Shown: positions 18,287 to 28,026, counted from the stretch's first letter. The stretch: 64,000 bases of DNA from Opitutaceae bacterium EW11 (GCA_003054665.1 QAYY01000008.1:47665-111664); one strand, 5' to 3'. The notes: a model not told the origin generated them from the letters alone. Numbers and translations are program-made.

Positions 18287-19729
18287 ATGAAGATCGTCCA
18301 CGTAGCGAGTGAACTGTTCCCGTATGTGAAGACCGGCGGCCTGGCTGACGCGGTGGGATCACTTGCCGCGACGCTCGCCGACCACGGTCATGAGGTTTCG
18401 GTCTTCGTCCCCGGCTACCGTGCGATTCTGGACCACAAGGACGCCGCCGCAGCGGAGCGCGTGCTCCGGTTGAACATCGAGATGGGCGATGTGTTTGTCA
18501 CGGGCGATGTCCGGGTTTTTTCTCCGCGCACCAACCTCCGCGTCTACCTTATTTGCCGGGAGGAGTATTTCGATCGGCGCGGAATCTACGGAAACGGCGA
18601 GCGCGACTATGAGGACAACCACGTCCGCTATATTTTCTTCTGCAAGGGCGTGATCGAGACCCTGCGCATGAGCGAGATCAACGCCGACATCGTGCACTCC
18701 CACGATTGGCAGGCCGCACTGGTGCCGCTGCTCCTGCGTTATGCCGAGCGTCGCAGCGGCACGACGCTGGCGATGAAAACCGTATTCACGATCCACAACA
18801 TCGCGTTCCAGGGCGTCTTTCCGATGCGGTCGTTTTTCCGCACGAACCTGCCGTCGGAGTTCATGAGCATCGACGGCCTCGAATACTACGGCCAGATGAG
18901 CTACATGAAGGCCGGTATCCTGTTTGCGGATCGGGTGACGACCGTAAGCCCGCGTTACGCGAAGGAAATCCAAACGCCGGAATTCGGCTGCGGTCTCGAC
19001 GGCGTCGTGCAGACGCGCATGGAGGACCTCTCCGGTCTGATCAACGGTATCGACCCCGAAGTCTGGAATCCCGTCAGCGACCAGCACCTGCCGGCGCGCT
19101 ACTCGGCCGGCAACATGGCCGGGAAGGCCGTCTGCAGGACCGAACTCCTCAAACGCGCCGAATTGCCCGCGCTGAACAACGGTCCGGTCTTCGGCATGGT
19201 CTGCCGCCTGACGGAGCAGAAGGGCGTTCAGCTCCTGATCGCGAACGGCGACTTCTTCGTGAAAAACGACTGCCGCCTCGTCGTGCTTGGCACGGGAGAC
19301 CGGCGCCTGGAGAAGGCTCTGCGCGATCTCGCTGCATCCGCTCCCGGAAAAGTCTGCGTTCTGGCGCGGCTGGACGAGGCGATGAGCCACCTCGTCGAAG
19401 CCGGAAGCGACTTTTTTGTCATGCCGTCGCTCTTCGAGCCCTGCGGTCTGAACCAGATGTATTCGCAGGCGTACGGCACGGTCCCGCTCGTCAGCCAGGT
19501 GGGCGGCCTTGCCGACACGGTGACCGACATCGCCGAAAAACCGCAGGACGGCACCGGTATCAGTTTCCCGGCGACAGCGGCCGGACTCCTCCGAGGCCTG
19601 GAGCGCGCGCTGGCGCTCTACGCCGACAAGAAGCTTTACGCCGAAGTTCAGGCGCGCGGGATGTCCCGCGACTTCAGCTGGGGCAAGGCGGCGCTCGCGT
19701 ACGAGCATCTCTACGATTCGGCGCTGTAA
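18287..19729 (+). CDS. glgA: glycogen synthase (ADP-glucose type, GT5)
   Basis: 480 aa GT-B glycosyltransferase that extends alpha-1,4-glucan chains from ADP-glucose. The N-terminal K-T-G-G-L-A-D motif (about 15-21) binds ADP-glucose. H-D-W-Q near 144 and the F-E-P-C-G-L-N-Q loop near 384-391 are both family-specific. Length matches bacterial GlgA (about 477). A short GTAAGG precedes the ATG at 18287. No other glycogen gene lies beside it, but a GH13 enzyme is encoded at 58292-60334. Confidence 0.96.
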   Translation: MKIVHVASELFPYVKTGGLADAVGSLAATLADHGHEVSVFVPGYRAILDHKDAAAAERVLRLNIEMGDVFVTGDVRVFSPRTNLRVYLICREEYFDRRGIYGNGERDYEDNHVRYIFFCKGVIETLRMSEINADIVHSHDWQAALVPLLLRYAERRSGTTLAMKTVFTIHNIAFQGVFPMRSFFRTNLPSEFMSIDGLEYYGQMSYMKAGILFADRVTTVSPRYAKEIQTPEFGCGLDGVVQTRMEDLSGLINGIDPEVWNPVSDQHLPARYSAGNMAGKAVCRTELLKRAELPALNNGPVFGMVCRLTEQKGVQLLIANGDFFVKNDCRLVVLGTGDRRLEKALRDLAASAPGKVCVLARLDEAMSHLVEAGSDFFVMPSLFEPCGLNQMYSQAYGTVPLVSQVGGLADTVTDIAEKPQDGTGISFPATAAGLLRGLERALALYADKKLYAEVQARGMSRDFSWGKAALAYEHLYDSAL

Positions 19730-19970
19730 CCGGACCGTATCGTTCTGCGACGCGCCCGGGCTCGCCGCTTGCGGGCGGAAAACGACATCCCGGTACGACG
19801 AACCTCGAGCCGGTGCCTGGGCGGGGCAGGCACACTCCCGCCATCCGGGTTCTGGCGTGGGGAAGCGAACTGGCGCCGGTTGAGTCGAAGGCGGAACGCG
19901 CCTCCGTGGATTGGGCCGTCAGCAAGGGGGCGCGCTTGCGGAAAGGACCTCTCCGGCGCTTTGTGCAGGC

Positions 19971-21419
19971 GTGCCCCGTTCGACAAGCATCCTCTGGTTT
20001 CGGCAGGACCTGCGCCTTTCGGACAATCCGGCGCTTCAGGCTGCCGTGCGACGCGGCGGTGCGGTCGTGCCGGTGTTCATCTGGGACGAGGAAGGCGAGG
20101 GGCGCTGGGTGCCCGGAGGGGCCTCGCGTTGGTGGCTGCACCACTCCCTTCAGGCCCTGGCGGAGCGGCTGCGGGGCGTCGGCTCGCGACTGATTCTGCG
20201 CCGCGGGCGGAGCGAGGACGTGCTGCGCGACCTCCTGCGGGAGACGGCCGGGAGTGCCGTGTATTGGAACCGCCGGTACGAGCCTGCGGCGATCGAGCGC
20301 GACGCGCGGATCGAGGCCGCGCTTCGCTCCGACAGGGTGGAGGCGGAGAGCGCGAACGGCGCCCTGCTTTTCGAGCCGTCGGCGATCAAAAACCGGCAGG
20401 GAGGCCCGTTTCAGGTTTTCACGCCGTTTTGGCGTACGTGCCTGGCGAAAGGCGTGGAGGCTCCGGCGGTTTGCGTTGAGCGTTTGCCCGGGCCTGCCGT
20501 CTGGCCGAAGACGCTGAGGGTCGAGGAGCTGCCGCTGTTGCCGGCGATTCGCTGGGATGCCGGTCTGGCGGAGCGCTGGCAGCCGGGAGAGCTGGCGGCG
20601 GCAAAACGCCTGGACGCATTCCTGCGCGGTGCGGTGGGACGCTACGCCGAGAAACGCGATTTTCCCGCCCTGAACCTTTCGTCCGAACTGTCGCCGCACC
20701 TGCACTTCGGGGAGCTTGGTCCCAGGCAGGTTTGGGCGGGCGTGCAGAGACTCTCGGAGGACACCGGGGTGTTTCCCGTTCATGCCGGCGCGCAGAAGTT
20801 CCTGAGCGAACTCGGCTGGCGGGAGTTCGCGTACCACCTGCTCCTTCACTTTCCCACGACGGCTGAGCGTCCGTTGCGCGCGGAGTTCGAGCGTTTTCCC
20901 TGGGCGGAGGACCCGCAAGATCGCAGTCTCCGCGTTTGGCAGCAGGGGCGCACGGGCTATCCGATCGTGGACGCGGGCATGCGTCAGCTTTGGGCGACCG
21001 GATGGATGCCGAACCGCGTGCGGATGATCGCTGGATCGTTTCTGGTGAAACACCTGAGACTCCCGTGGCAGCGCGGAGCGGAGTGGTTTTGGGATACGCT
21101 GGTCGATGCGGATCTCGCCAGCAACACCCTGGGTTGGCAGTGGGTCGCCGGGTGCGGCGCCGACGCCGCCCCGTATTTCCGGATCTTCGCCCCTGTGCTT
21201 CAATCGCGGAAGTTCGACCCGGACGGCGCCTACCTGCGGCGGTGGCTGCCGGAACTGGCGTCGTTGCCCGACGCCTGGATTCACGCTCCTTGGGAGGCGC
21301 CGGCCGACGTTTGCACCGCGGCCGGCGTCACGCTCGGCAGGACCTACCCGTATCCGATTGTCGATCACGCCAAGGCGAGGGAAACGGCGCTCGCGGCCTA
21401 TCGAAGCCTGAGAAGCTGA
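19971..21419 (+). CDS. phrB: deoxyribodipyrimidine photolyase (class I CPD type)
   Basis: 482 aa from the GTG at 19971 (V-P-R-S-T-S-I-L-W-F-R-Q-D-L). The frame is open further upstream but that sequence does not resemble the family. The N-terminal antenna-binding Rossmann domain covers about 1-130. The FAD-binding helical domain shows F-L-S-E-L-G-W-R-E-F, G-Y-P-I-V-D-A-G-M-R-Q-L, the M-P-N-R-V-R-M segment and A-S-N-T-L-G-W-Q-W. It uses blue light to split cyclobutane pyrimidine dimers. A cryptochrome function cannot be excluded from sequence alone. The next gene begins 129 bp downstream on the same strand. Confidence 0.92.
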   Translation: MPRSTSILWFRQDLRLSDNPALQAAVRRGGAVVPVFIWDEEGEGRWVPGGASRWWLHHSLQALAERLRGVGSRLILRRGRSEDVLRDLLRETAGSAVYWNRRYEPAAIERDARIEAALRSDRVEAESANGALLFEPSAIKNRQGGPFQVFTPFWRTCLAKGVEAPAVCVERLPGPAVWPKTLRVEELPLLPAIRWDAGLAERWQPGELAAAKRLDAFLRGAVGRYAEKRDFPALNLSSELSPHLHFGELGPRQVWAGVQRLSEDTGVFPVHAGAQKFLSELGWREFAYHLLLHFPTTAERPLRAEFERFPWAEDPQDRSLRVWQQGRTGYPIVDAGMRQLWATGWMPNRVRMIAGSFLVKHLRLPWQRGAEWFWDTLVDADLASNTLGWQWVAGCGADAAPYFRIFAPVLQSRKFDPDGAYLRRWLPELASLPDAWIHAPWEAPADVCTAAGVTLGRTYPYPIVDHAKARETALAAYRSLRS

Positions 21420-21548
21420 GTCGCCAATCGGCGTGTTCGGGTTATCTTGTCGTGGCTGAGCCGAGATGCGGGCGGCCGAGTGAAGTGTTGCCCCGCACAG
21501 TTGTCCTCCTTCATCGTCGTCCCTTTGCAGAACTCGCTGCCGAATCCG

Positions 21549-22994
21549 ATGGGTTCCTCCAACTTCCATATCGAATCGCCGATGCCGCGTCCTGCGGGGG
21601 ATGTCTTCCGCTGGCACGAAAAGCCGGGCGTCCTCGAACGGCTCACGCCGCCGTGGGAGAAGATCGAGATTTTGCGGGAAGCCCAGGGCCTCTCTAACGG
21701 CCAGCGGGTGCTTTTGCGGCAGAAAGTCGGGCCATTCCGAGTCACCTGGGAGGTCGAACACCAGGGCTACGACGAGAGCCGGGCGTTTCGGGACGTGGCG
21801 ATCCGGTGCCCCTTTGCGACCTGGGAACACCAGCATCGCTTCGTCAGCGACGGTGCGGCGAGTTCGACGTTGATCGACGACATCGTGTACCGCCTGCCGG
21901 GCGGCGGTCTCGGCGAACTCCTGGCGGGAAGCTGGGTGCGCCGGAAACTGGAGCGCCTTTTCGAATTCCGGCACGAGCGGACCCTGCAGGATCTCAAGGC
22001 GACCGCGCGATATGGCGCGGTGCGGCCGATGCGTTTTCTGATTTCCGGCGCTTCGGGGCTGGTCGGCCGCGCGCTGGTGCCGTTTCTCCGTTCGCAGGGC
22101 CACGAGGTCGTCTGTCTGGTCCGGCGGCCTTCCGGCGGCGAGCACGAGGTCGCGTGGGATCCGTCGACCGGCGAACTCGACTATCATCAGCTGAAGGGCA
22201 TCGACGCCGTCATCCATCTGGCGGGCGCTCCGATCGCGGAGCGGCGCTGGAGCAAGGCGGTGCGCGACGAGATCTGGAACAGCCGTATTCAGGGCGCGCG
22301 TACGCTGATCGCGGCGTTGGACAAGATGCGCCACCGCCCCTTCGTTTTCGTGAGCGCGTCCGGCACCGGCATCTACGGCAGCCGGGGCGGCGATACCCTC
22401 GACGAATCCAGCGAGCGCGGCACGGGCTTCCTCGCCGACGTCTGCGCCGGCTGGGAGCGCGAGGCCGAAGCGGTCGAGGCGCTGGGGATTCGCCCCGTCA
22501 GCCTTCGCACCGGCATGGTCTTGAGCCCGGCGGGGGGCGCGTTGGCCCGGCTTCTGCCCCTGTACCGCCTTGGATTGGGCGGCCGACTGGGCGGCGGAGG
22601 GCAGTGGATGAGCTGGATCGGAATCGACGACCTGGTCGGCGCCTATTACCATGCGGTGCTCGATCAGCGCTGCATCCACGCGGTCAACGCCGTTGCTCCG
22701 TTCCCGGTGACCAACCGCGACTTTGCCGAGACGCTGGCGCGCGTGCTGCGTCGCCCGACGCTGCTCCCCGTTCCTCCTCCTGTGCTGCGGCTCAGCCTCG
22801 GCCACATGGCGGACGAACTCCTGCTCTCGTCGGCCCGCGTCACGCCGCGGATTCTGCAGGACTCGGGCTATCGCTTCCGACACTCGAAACTCGAGGACGC
22901 GCTGCGCTTCGTGCTCGGCGCCAAGGCCGCTCGCACGACCGAGGAAGCCGAGGCGCCGGAAAGCGAAGCCCGGCCCGCGGGACGCGCGTCTTGA
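21549..22994 (+). CDS. SRPBCC domain fused to TIGR01777-family SDR (nucleoside-sugar epimerase-like)
   Basis: 481 aa from the ATG at 21549; the 34 codons upstream look spurious. Residues about 5-150 form an SRPBCC/START-like ligand-binding domain (F-R-W-H-E-K-P-G-V-L-E-R-L-T-P-P-W). Residues about 160-460 form an extended SDR of the TIGR01777/YfcH type with the NAD(P) motif G-A-S-G-L-V-G and S-G-T-G-I-Y-G. The fusion is known from other bacteria; stand-alone versions (YfcH) are more common. No substrate is established. It sits between photolyase and cysK on the same strand; photolyase-TIGR01777 neighbourhoods recur, which may reflect a light-stress role (inference). Confidence 0.85.
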   Translation: MGSSNFHIESPMPRPAGDVFRWHEKPGVLERLTPPWEKIEILREAQGLSNGQRVLLRQKVGPFRVTWEVEHQGYDESRAFRDVAIRCPFATWEHQHRFVSDGAASSTLIDDIVYRLPGGGLGELLAGSWVRRKLERLFEFRHERTLQDLKATARYGAVRPMRFLISGASGLVGRALVPFLRSQGHEVVCLVRRPSGGEHEVAWDPSTGELDYHQLKGIDAVIHLAGAPIAERRWSKAVRDEIWNSRIQGARTLIAALDKMRHRPFVFVSASGTGIYGSRGGDTLDESSERGTGFLADVCAGWEREAEAVEALGIRPVSLRTGMVLSPAGGALARLLPLYRLGLGGRLGGGGQWMSWIGIDDLVGAYYHAVLDQRCIHAVNAVAPFPVTNRDFAETLARVLRRPTLLPVPPPVLRLSLGHMADELLLSSARVTPRILQDSGYRFRHSKLEDALRFVLGAKAARTTEEAEAPESEARPAGRAS

Positions 22995-23024
22995 CTCGGG
23001 TGCGGCGGGGACTGAGGTGATGCC

Positions 23025-23975
23025 ATGCCCTCGCTCGTTTGCCCCAACATCGTCGCGGCGGTCGGCAACACGCCGTTGATCAAGCTCAACCGGATCGCGG
23101 CGGGAATCCCCGCGACCGTGCTGCTCAAGGCCGAGTATTTCAATCCGCTCTCGAGCGTGAAGGATCGGATCGGACTCGCGATGATCGAGGCGGCCGAGAA
23201 GGCGGGCAAGATCCGCCCCGACACCGTCGTCGTGGAGCCCACCTCGGGAAACACGGGCATCGCGCTCGCTTTCGTGTGTGCGCAGCGCGGATACAAGCTG
23301 ACGCTCACGATGCCGGAGAGCATGTCCATCGAGCGGCGCGTGCTCCTGCGCCTCCTCGGCGCGGAGCTGGTGCTCACGCCCGCAGTGGACGGGATGCCGG
23401 GGGCGATCCGGCGCGCCGGCGAGCTGCTGGAGGGACTCGGACCCAGAGGCTTCATGCCGCAGCAGTTCGAGAATCCCGCCAATCCGGAGATCCATCGGCG
23501 CACCACCGCGGAGGAGATCTGGGCCGCCACCGAGGGAAAGATCGACGCGTTTGTCGCGGGCGTCGGAACCGGGGGGACGATCACCGGAGTTTCCGAAGTC
23601 ATCAAAGGACGCCGTGCGATCAAGACCGTGGCGGTCGAGCCCGCCGCCAGTCCCGTGCTCTCCGGAGGAAAACCGGGCCGGCATGGAATCCAGGGCATCG
23701 GCGCCGGGTTCATTCCGAAGAACTGCAACACATCGATCATCGACGAAGTGACCGCCGTGACGGACGAGGATGCTCTCGAGACCGCCAGGTTGCTGGCCTT
23801 GCAGGAGGGGATTCTTGCCGGGATTTCGACGGGTGCGAACGTCTGGGCCGCGCTGCGCCTGGCCACCCGGCCCGAGTTCGCAGGCAAGGTGATCGTGACC
23901 GTCGGCTGCAGCTCAGGGGAGCGCTACCTGAGCACGGCGTTGGCCGATCGGGCCAGGTCCGAAGTGACGGTGTAG
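23025..23975 (+). CDS. cysK: cysteine synthase A (O-acetylserine sulfhydrylase)
   Basis: 316 aa PLP enzyme that makes cysteine from O-acetylserine and sulfide. The PLP lysine is Lys46 in S-S-V-K-D-R-I-G. The phosphate/substrate loop T-S-G-N-T is near 75-79 and the glycine-rich PLP-phosphate loop G-V-G-T-G-G-T near 178-184. Length is typical for CysK (about 310-320). It begins 30 bp after the previous stop, with a GGTGATGCC leader. CysM or cystathionine beta-synthase are less likely given the motifs. Confidence 0.94.
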   Translation: MPSLVCPNIVAAVGNTPLIKLNRIAAGIPATVLLKAEYFNPLSSVKDRIGLAMIEAAEKAGKIRPDTVVVEPTSGNTGIALAFVCAQRGYKLTLTMPESMSIERRVLLRLLGAELVLTPAVDGMPGAIRRAGELLEGLGPRGFMPQQFENPANPEIHRRTTAEEIWAATEGKIDAFVAGVGTGGTITGVSEVIKGRRAIKTVAVEPAASPVLSGGKPGRHGIQGIGAGFIPKNCNTSIIDEVTAVTDEDALETARLLALQEGILAGISTGANVWAALRLATRPEFAGKVIVTVGCSSGERYLSTALADRARSEVTV

Positions 23976-24110
23976 CTGAAACTCCACTACGGAGGCGGGG
24001 CGGGATGGGAGCGCCCGATCGGAACCGGTGCGCCGCGTTCGGTTGGAGCAGTCTCCGCGCGCTGTTGCCGCGGAACGCCTTGCACCGGCATCTGTCCGGC
24101 TGGGTGGAAA

Positions 24111-24132
24111 TACCCACGACCGTAGGTATAGT
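24111..24132 (+). promoter_or_regulatory. imperfect 18-bp inverted repeat overlapping a -10-like box
   Basis: TACCCACGACCGTAGGTA at 24111-24128 is an imperfect palindrome whose half-sites (TACCCACGA and TACCTACGG) agree at 7 of 9 positions. It overlaps TATAGT (24127-24132), which is close to a sigma-70 -10 box, and a second small inverted repeat GGTA-TAG-TACC. It lies about 108 bp before the peptidase-like gene at 24240. A regulator-dependent promoter is likely but unproven. Confidence 0.4.
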
Positions 24133-24239
24133 ACCTCACGTCCATAGGGTTTCTGGCCCGAAGAGTTGAGCGAAGGTTCTTGGGGGTATGAGGAGGGCAC
24201 TCAATGGGCGGCGGATCGTGCAAGCGATATGCTCGAATC

Positions 24240-24746
24240 ATGACAGTGAGTTCGCTCTATCACCGCATCCTGACCCTCACCGCTGGACTGTTCCTGGCAG
24301 CGGCTGGTCACGGCGCGGTGGTGGAGCGGCCTGTTTCGACGGTTCCCCTGGCGACAACGCTGAGCGATGCGCACCAAGTTGCCTCTCGCCACGGAGGGAT
24401 GCAGGTCCTCCGGATTTCGGGCACGTCGATGCTTCCCTTTTTCGGAGACGGCTCGGTTGTGATCGTGAAGAAGATCGAAGCTGCCCAACTCCGTGCTGGC
24501 ATGGTGGTCGTGTATCAAAACCGGTTCGGCGAGACGGTCGCACACCGGCTCGTCGCGCCGGCGATCGAAGGCTGGCTGGCTCAGGGCTACAACAACCCCG
24601 TTGCCGACAGCACGCTGGTCAACGACTTCAACCTCGTCGGCGTCGTTTACGCGACGTTCCACTCGAACGGACGCTCCGATGCGCTGCCGGGCCTGACCGC
24701 GCTGGCCGCCTGCACGACCGTCGCTCTCGCCGCTCCGGCGCGCTGA
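24240..24746 (+). CDS. signal-peptidase-I-like (S26) domain protein with Ser/His dyad
   Basis: 168 aa from the ATG at 24240. A hydrophobic N-terminal segment (about 8-24) precedes an S26-type domain. The serine motif S-G-T-S-M-L-P has Ser63 as nucleophile, followed by V-V-I-V-K-K and G-M-V-V-V-Y. The usual catalytic Lys of bacterial signal peptidases is replaced by A-H-R-L-V, with His102, as in Sec11/archaeal enzymes. A final box N-N-P-V-A-D-S near 119-124 fits the family. The C-terminus is again hydrophobic (about 149-165). It is smaller than LepB and may process particular exported proteins; substrate unknown. The neighbours cysK and ndk are housekeeping genes and give no clue. Confidence 0.72.
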   Translation: MTVSSLYHRILTLTAGLFLAAAGHGAVVERPVSTVPLATTLSDAHQVASRHGGMQVLRISGTSMLPFFGDGSVVIVKKIEAAQLRAGMVVVYQNRFGETVAHRLVAPAIEGWLAQGYNNPVADSTLVNDFNLVGVVYATFHSNGRSDALPGLTALAACTTVALAAPAR

Positions 24747-24941
24747 GCGCTTCCGGAGGAGGGCACGGGTCGCGGATTACGCGATGCCCGGACGGCTCGG
24801 GGGATGCTTCGCAACCCGCCGTGCGGCCTCTCTCGCGCGAAAAACGTTCCCGCTGCGCCTTCCTTGGACGGCCTTCGCGGCGGGGGCTTGAACAACACGC
24901 GTATTGACAGCCTGCGCGTTCGTGGCGAGACACGGACCTTT

Positions 24942-25358
24942 ATGCAGAAAACTCTTATCATCTATAAGCCGGATTGCATGGAGAAGAAACACGTCGGCGC
25001 GGTCGTCGACCGTTTCGAGAAAGCCGGATTCTCCATCATCGGCTGCAAAATGATTCGCCTGACGCCGGCGTTGCTCCGCGAGCACTACGCCCACGTCGCC
25101 GACAAGCCGTTCTATCCGAGCATCGAGCAGTTCATGAGCTCGCGCCCGGTGATCGTCATGGCTCTCCAGGGCGACAATGTCGTGGCGAAGGTCCGCGATC
25201 TGCTCGGGCCCACCGATTCAAAGAAGGCCGCCAAGGGCACGATCCGCGGCGACTTCGGCACGGACATGATGGTGAACGTCGTGCATGCCTCGGACAGCGA
25301 GGAAAACGGCAAGATCGAGATCGCCCGCTTCTTCAAGGCGGACGAGGTCTTCGCCTGA
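24942..25358 (+). CDS. ndk: nucleoside diphosphate kinase
   Basis: 138 aa, cytoplasmic; moves the gamma-phosphate of ATP to nucleoside diphosphates via a phosphohistidine. Start at the ATG giving M-Q-K-T-L-I-I-Y-K-P-D. The active-site His115 lies in N-V-V-H-A-S-D-S, and the family motif R-G-D-F-G precedes it. Length is typical (about 140). A strong terminator follows at 25386-25412, so this is the end of a transcription unit. Confidence 0.96.
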   Translation: MQKTLIIYKPDCMEKKHVGAVVDRFEKAGFSIIGCKMIRLTPALLREHYAHVADKPFYPSIEQFMSSRPVIVMALQGDNVVAKVRDLLGPTDSKKAAKGTIRGDFGTDMMVNVVHASDSEENGKIEIARFFKADEVFA

Positions 25359-25385
25359 TCCGGCAACGGTTCTCCGACTTTCCAG

Positions 25386-25412
25386 GCGGCACCGCACGGT
25401 GCCGCTTTTTTT
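25386..25412 (+). terminator. rho-independent terminator of ndk
   Basis: Perfect 8-bp stem GCGGCACC/GGTGCCGC with a 4-base loop GCAC, followed directly by seven T residues, 27 bp after the ndk stop. Confidence 0.92.
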
Positions 25413-25506
25413 GTGCCGGGCATCCGCCGCGTGCCTCAGAAAACGAGCGTTGCAGCGTGCGCCGACCCGTGACGCGATGGGGCTCGATTCCTGTTCTTCC
25501 ACCATC

Positions 25507-27999
25507 ATGCGCTTTGGCCCCTGTGTGTCGTTTCCCGTTGCCCTGATGCTCTCCGCGATTTCCTGCCGCGCGGCCGATGCCTGCTCGATCCGGATCGACC
25601 CGCCGCCGCCGATCCCGGAGGAGACGTTTCACATGGGCGCGACGACCGCGCCGTCGGGCTCCACGATCGGGCTCAACGCGCGGTCCCTGCTTCGCGACGG
25701 AAAACCGTGGGTTCCGGTGATGGGCGAGTTTCACTATTCACGGTATCCCGAAGCGGAGTGGCGCGAGGAGCTCCTGAAAATGAAGGCGGGCGGTATCGAC
25801 ATTGTGGCGACGTACGTCTTCTGGATTCACCACGAGGAGATCGAGGGCCGGTGGGACTGGTCAGGGGATCGCAATCTGCGCCGGTTCCTCGAGCTCTGCC
25901 GGGAGACGGGCATGCTCGCGGCCGTGCGCTGCGGGCCTTGGTGCCACGGCGAGGTGCGCAATGGTGGGCTGCCCGACTGGCTGCTTTCGAAAGGCTTCAA
26001 GGTCCGCAGCGATGATTCCGCTTACCTCGAGCGGGTGAAAGAACTCTACGCCCAGATCGGCGAGCAACTGAAGGGACTGCTTTGGAAGGACGGCGGACCG
26101 GTCGTCGCCGTTCAGGTGGAAAACGAATACTCCGGACCTGCGGAGCATCTCCTGACGTTGAAGAAGATGGCCCGCGACGCCGGGCTCGATGTTCCGCTCT
26201 ACACGCGCACCGGTTGGCCGGCTCTGCGCACCCCCATGCCGTTCGGGGAACTTGCTCCGCTGTTCGGCGCCTATGCCGAAGGGTTCTGGGACCGCGTGCT
26301 CACCTCGATGCCGGGGCGGTATTGGGCGGCGTTTCAGTTCCTGCCGGTTCGCACCGACGCCGCGATCGCGACCGAGCAACTCGGCGAACGCGAGGCGCGC
26401 GACGAGGCGGATGCCGCCCGTTATCCCTATCTCACCTGCGAGCTCGGCGGCGGCATGATCAGCAGCTATCACCGCCGCATCCGGATCGATCCGGCGGACA
26501 TCGACACCGTTTCCCTGGTCAAGATCGGGTCGGGCGGAAACATGCCCGGCTACTACATGTATCACGGCGGGACCAACCCGACGGGAAGGCAAACGACGTT
26601 GATGGAGGCGCAGGACACGCCGATCACCAACTGGAACGACATGCCGACGAAGAGCTACGACTTCTACGCGCCCATCGGCGGATACGGCCAGCTTCGCCCG
26701 CAGTACCACAGCCTCCGGCGTCTGCACCTCTGGGCCCGCGACTTTGGCGGCGAACTCGCGACGATGACCCCGACGTTCCCGTCGGTTCGGCCCGCCGGGC
26801 CGCAGGACACCACGACGCTACGTTGGGCGGTGCGCTCCAACGGCGATGCGGGTTACGTCTTTGTCAGCAATCATCAACGGGGCCTGGCTCTCACGGAGAA
26901 AGAGAACGTCCGCTTCTCGATGGACTTTCCGGATCACGGCGCGCCGCTGCCCAGCCATCCCGTGATCGTTCCGGGCGACGCGCGGTTCATCTGGCCCTTC
27001 AACCTCGACCTTGGCTACGGGATTCGCCTGCGCCACGCCACCGCTCAGCTCATCTGCAAGGTGGAAGATGGCCCCGTCCGGTGGATCTTCTTCTCTGAAA
27101 CGCCCGGAACGTCGGCGGAGTTTTTCGTCGCGGGAGGCGAGCTGAAGGAAAACGGCGGCGCAACCGTCGATTCGCTGAAGAACGGCGTCGTCCTCGGCAA
27201 AATGCCCCCGGGACACACCGAGGCGTTTCGTCTCAAGGGGCGTGGCGGAGAAGTCCGCGTCGTACTGCTGTCGGATGCCGATTCGCTCGCGCTTTGGAAG
27301 GGCGACTGGCTTGGCCGGGAGCGGGTCATCCTCAGCTCGGACGGAGTCGTTTTCGACGGAGACAAGCTCCGTGTCACGAGTGCCAACGGGTCTGCCGTGC
27401 GGTTTGGCGTGTTTCCCGCCGTCGATGGGGTGATAGCCAACGGAGGCGTCATCGCCACCACGGCTCACGACGGAATCTTCCAAACGATCGAACTAGCCAT
27501 GCCGTCGGAGCCACAGCGGAAAGCCACGGTGCAATCGATCAAACCGGCCGGACCCGCCCGCGAGATTCCGCTGGGAAAAAGTCCGAGCCCGGTCGCCGCG
27601 GCTCCGAAAGACGCTGACTTTGAAGCTGCTGGAGTGTGGGTCGTAAAACTGCCCGAGGGCGCGGTGAACGGACGCAGGACGATCCTGAGGCTGTCCTATC
27701 GCGGCGACGTCGCCCGTGTGAAGATCGGCGATACGCTGATCACCGACGATTTCTACAACGGACGGCCTCTCGAAATCGGGCTCTGGCGCCACGCCGAGAC
27801 GCTGGCGGCCTCGCGCGAACTCCGTGTGGAAATCCTGCCGCTGCGCCGGGACGCGCCGATCTTCATGCCCGCAGACGCGTGGCCCAACAACGCCGACGGC
27901 GCGCCGGTTGCCGAGCTGGCCAAAGCCGAACTCGTACCGTACTCAACGGTGGAGTTCACGGCCGAGGCGCCGAAGGCCGCGAACCCAGCGACTCGCTGA
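25507..27999 (+). CDS. glycoside hydrolase family 35 beta-galactosidase, exported
   Basis: 830 aa from the ATG at 25507, which starts a signal peptide ending near A-I-S-C-R-A-A-D; an ATG ten codons earlier is possible. The catalytic (beta/alpha)8 domain covers about 55-380. It has the acid/base Glu207 in Q-V-E-N-E-Y and the nucleophile Glu312 in T-C-E-L-G-G-G, both as expected for GH35 (G-E-F-H-Y-S-R and W-C-H-G-E are also present). Beta-rich C-terminal domains follow to the end. It should remove terminal beta-galactose from plant galactans, xyloglucan or similar. It is convergent with the xylan genes and is probably a separate transcription unit. Confidence 0.93.
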   Translation: MRFGPCVSFPVALMLSAISCRAADACSIRIDPPPPIPEETFHMGATTAPSGSTIGLNARSLLRDGKPWVPVMGEFHYSRYPEAEWREELLKMKAGGIDIVATYVFWIHHEEIEGRWDWSGDRNLRRFLELCRETGMLAAVRCGPWCHGEVRNGGLPDWLLSKGFKVRSDDSAYLERVKELYAQIGEQLKGLLWKDGGPVVAVQVENEYSGPAEHLLTLKKMARDAGLDVPLYTRTGWPALRTPMPFGELAPLFGAYAEGFWDRVLTSMPGRYWAAFQFLPVRTDAAIATEQLGEREARDEADAARYPYLTCELGGGMISSYHRRIRIDPADIDTVSLVKIGSGGNMPGYYMYHGGTNPTGRQTTLMEAQDTPITNWNDMPTKSYDFYAPIGGYGQLRPQYHSLRRLHLWARDFGGELATMTPTFPSVRPAGPQDTTTLRWAVRSNGDAGYVFVSNHQRGLALTEKENVRFSMDFPDHGAPLPSHPVIVPGDARFIWPFNLDLGYGIRLRHATAQLICKVEDGPVRWIFFSETPGTSAEFFVAGGELKENGGATVDSLKNGVVLGKMPPGHTEAFRLKGRGGEVRVVLLSDADSLALWKGDWLGRERVILSSDGVVFDGDKLRVTSANGSAVRFGVFPAVDGVIANGGVIATTAHDGIFQTIELAMPSEPQRKATVQSIKPAGPAREIPLGKSPSPVAAAPKDADFEAAGVWVVKLPEGAVNGRRTILRLSYRGDVARVKIGDTLITDDFYNGRPLEIGLWRHAETLAASRELRVEILPLRRDAPIFMPADAWPNNADGAPVAELAKAELVPYSTVEFTAEAPKAANPATR

Positions 28000-28026
28000 A
28001 CTCCGGAGCGTCTCGTCCAGGGGGCG

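Noticed and set aside
19674-23684. Very long open frame on the minus strand opposite photolyase, the SDR fusion and cysK
   Set aside because: Its translation has no recognisable motif and is rich in Arg, Pro and Ala. The plus-strand genes here are unambiguous; GC-rich DNA creates such shadows.
24904-24941. TTGACA ahead of ndk as a -35 box
   Set aside because: No -10 box at 16-18 bp; not called as a promoter.
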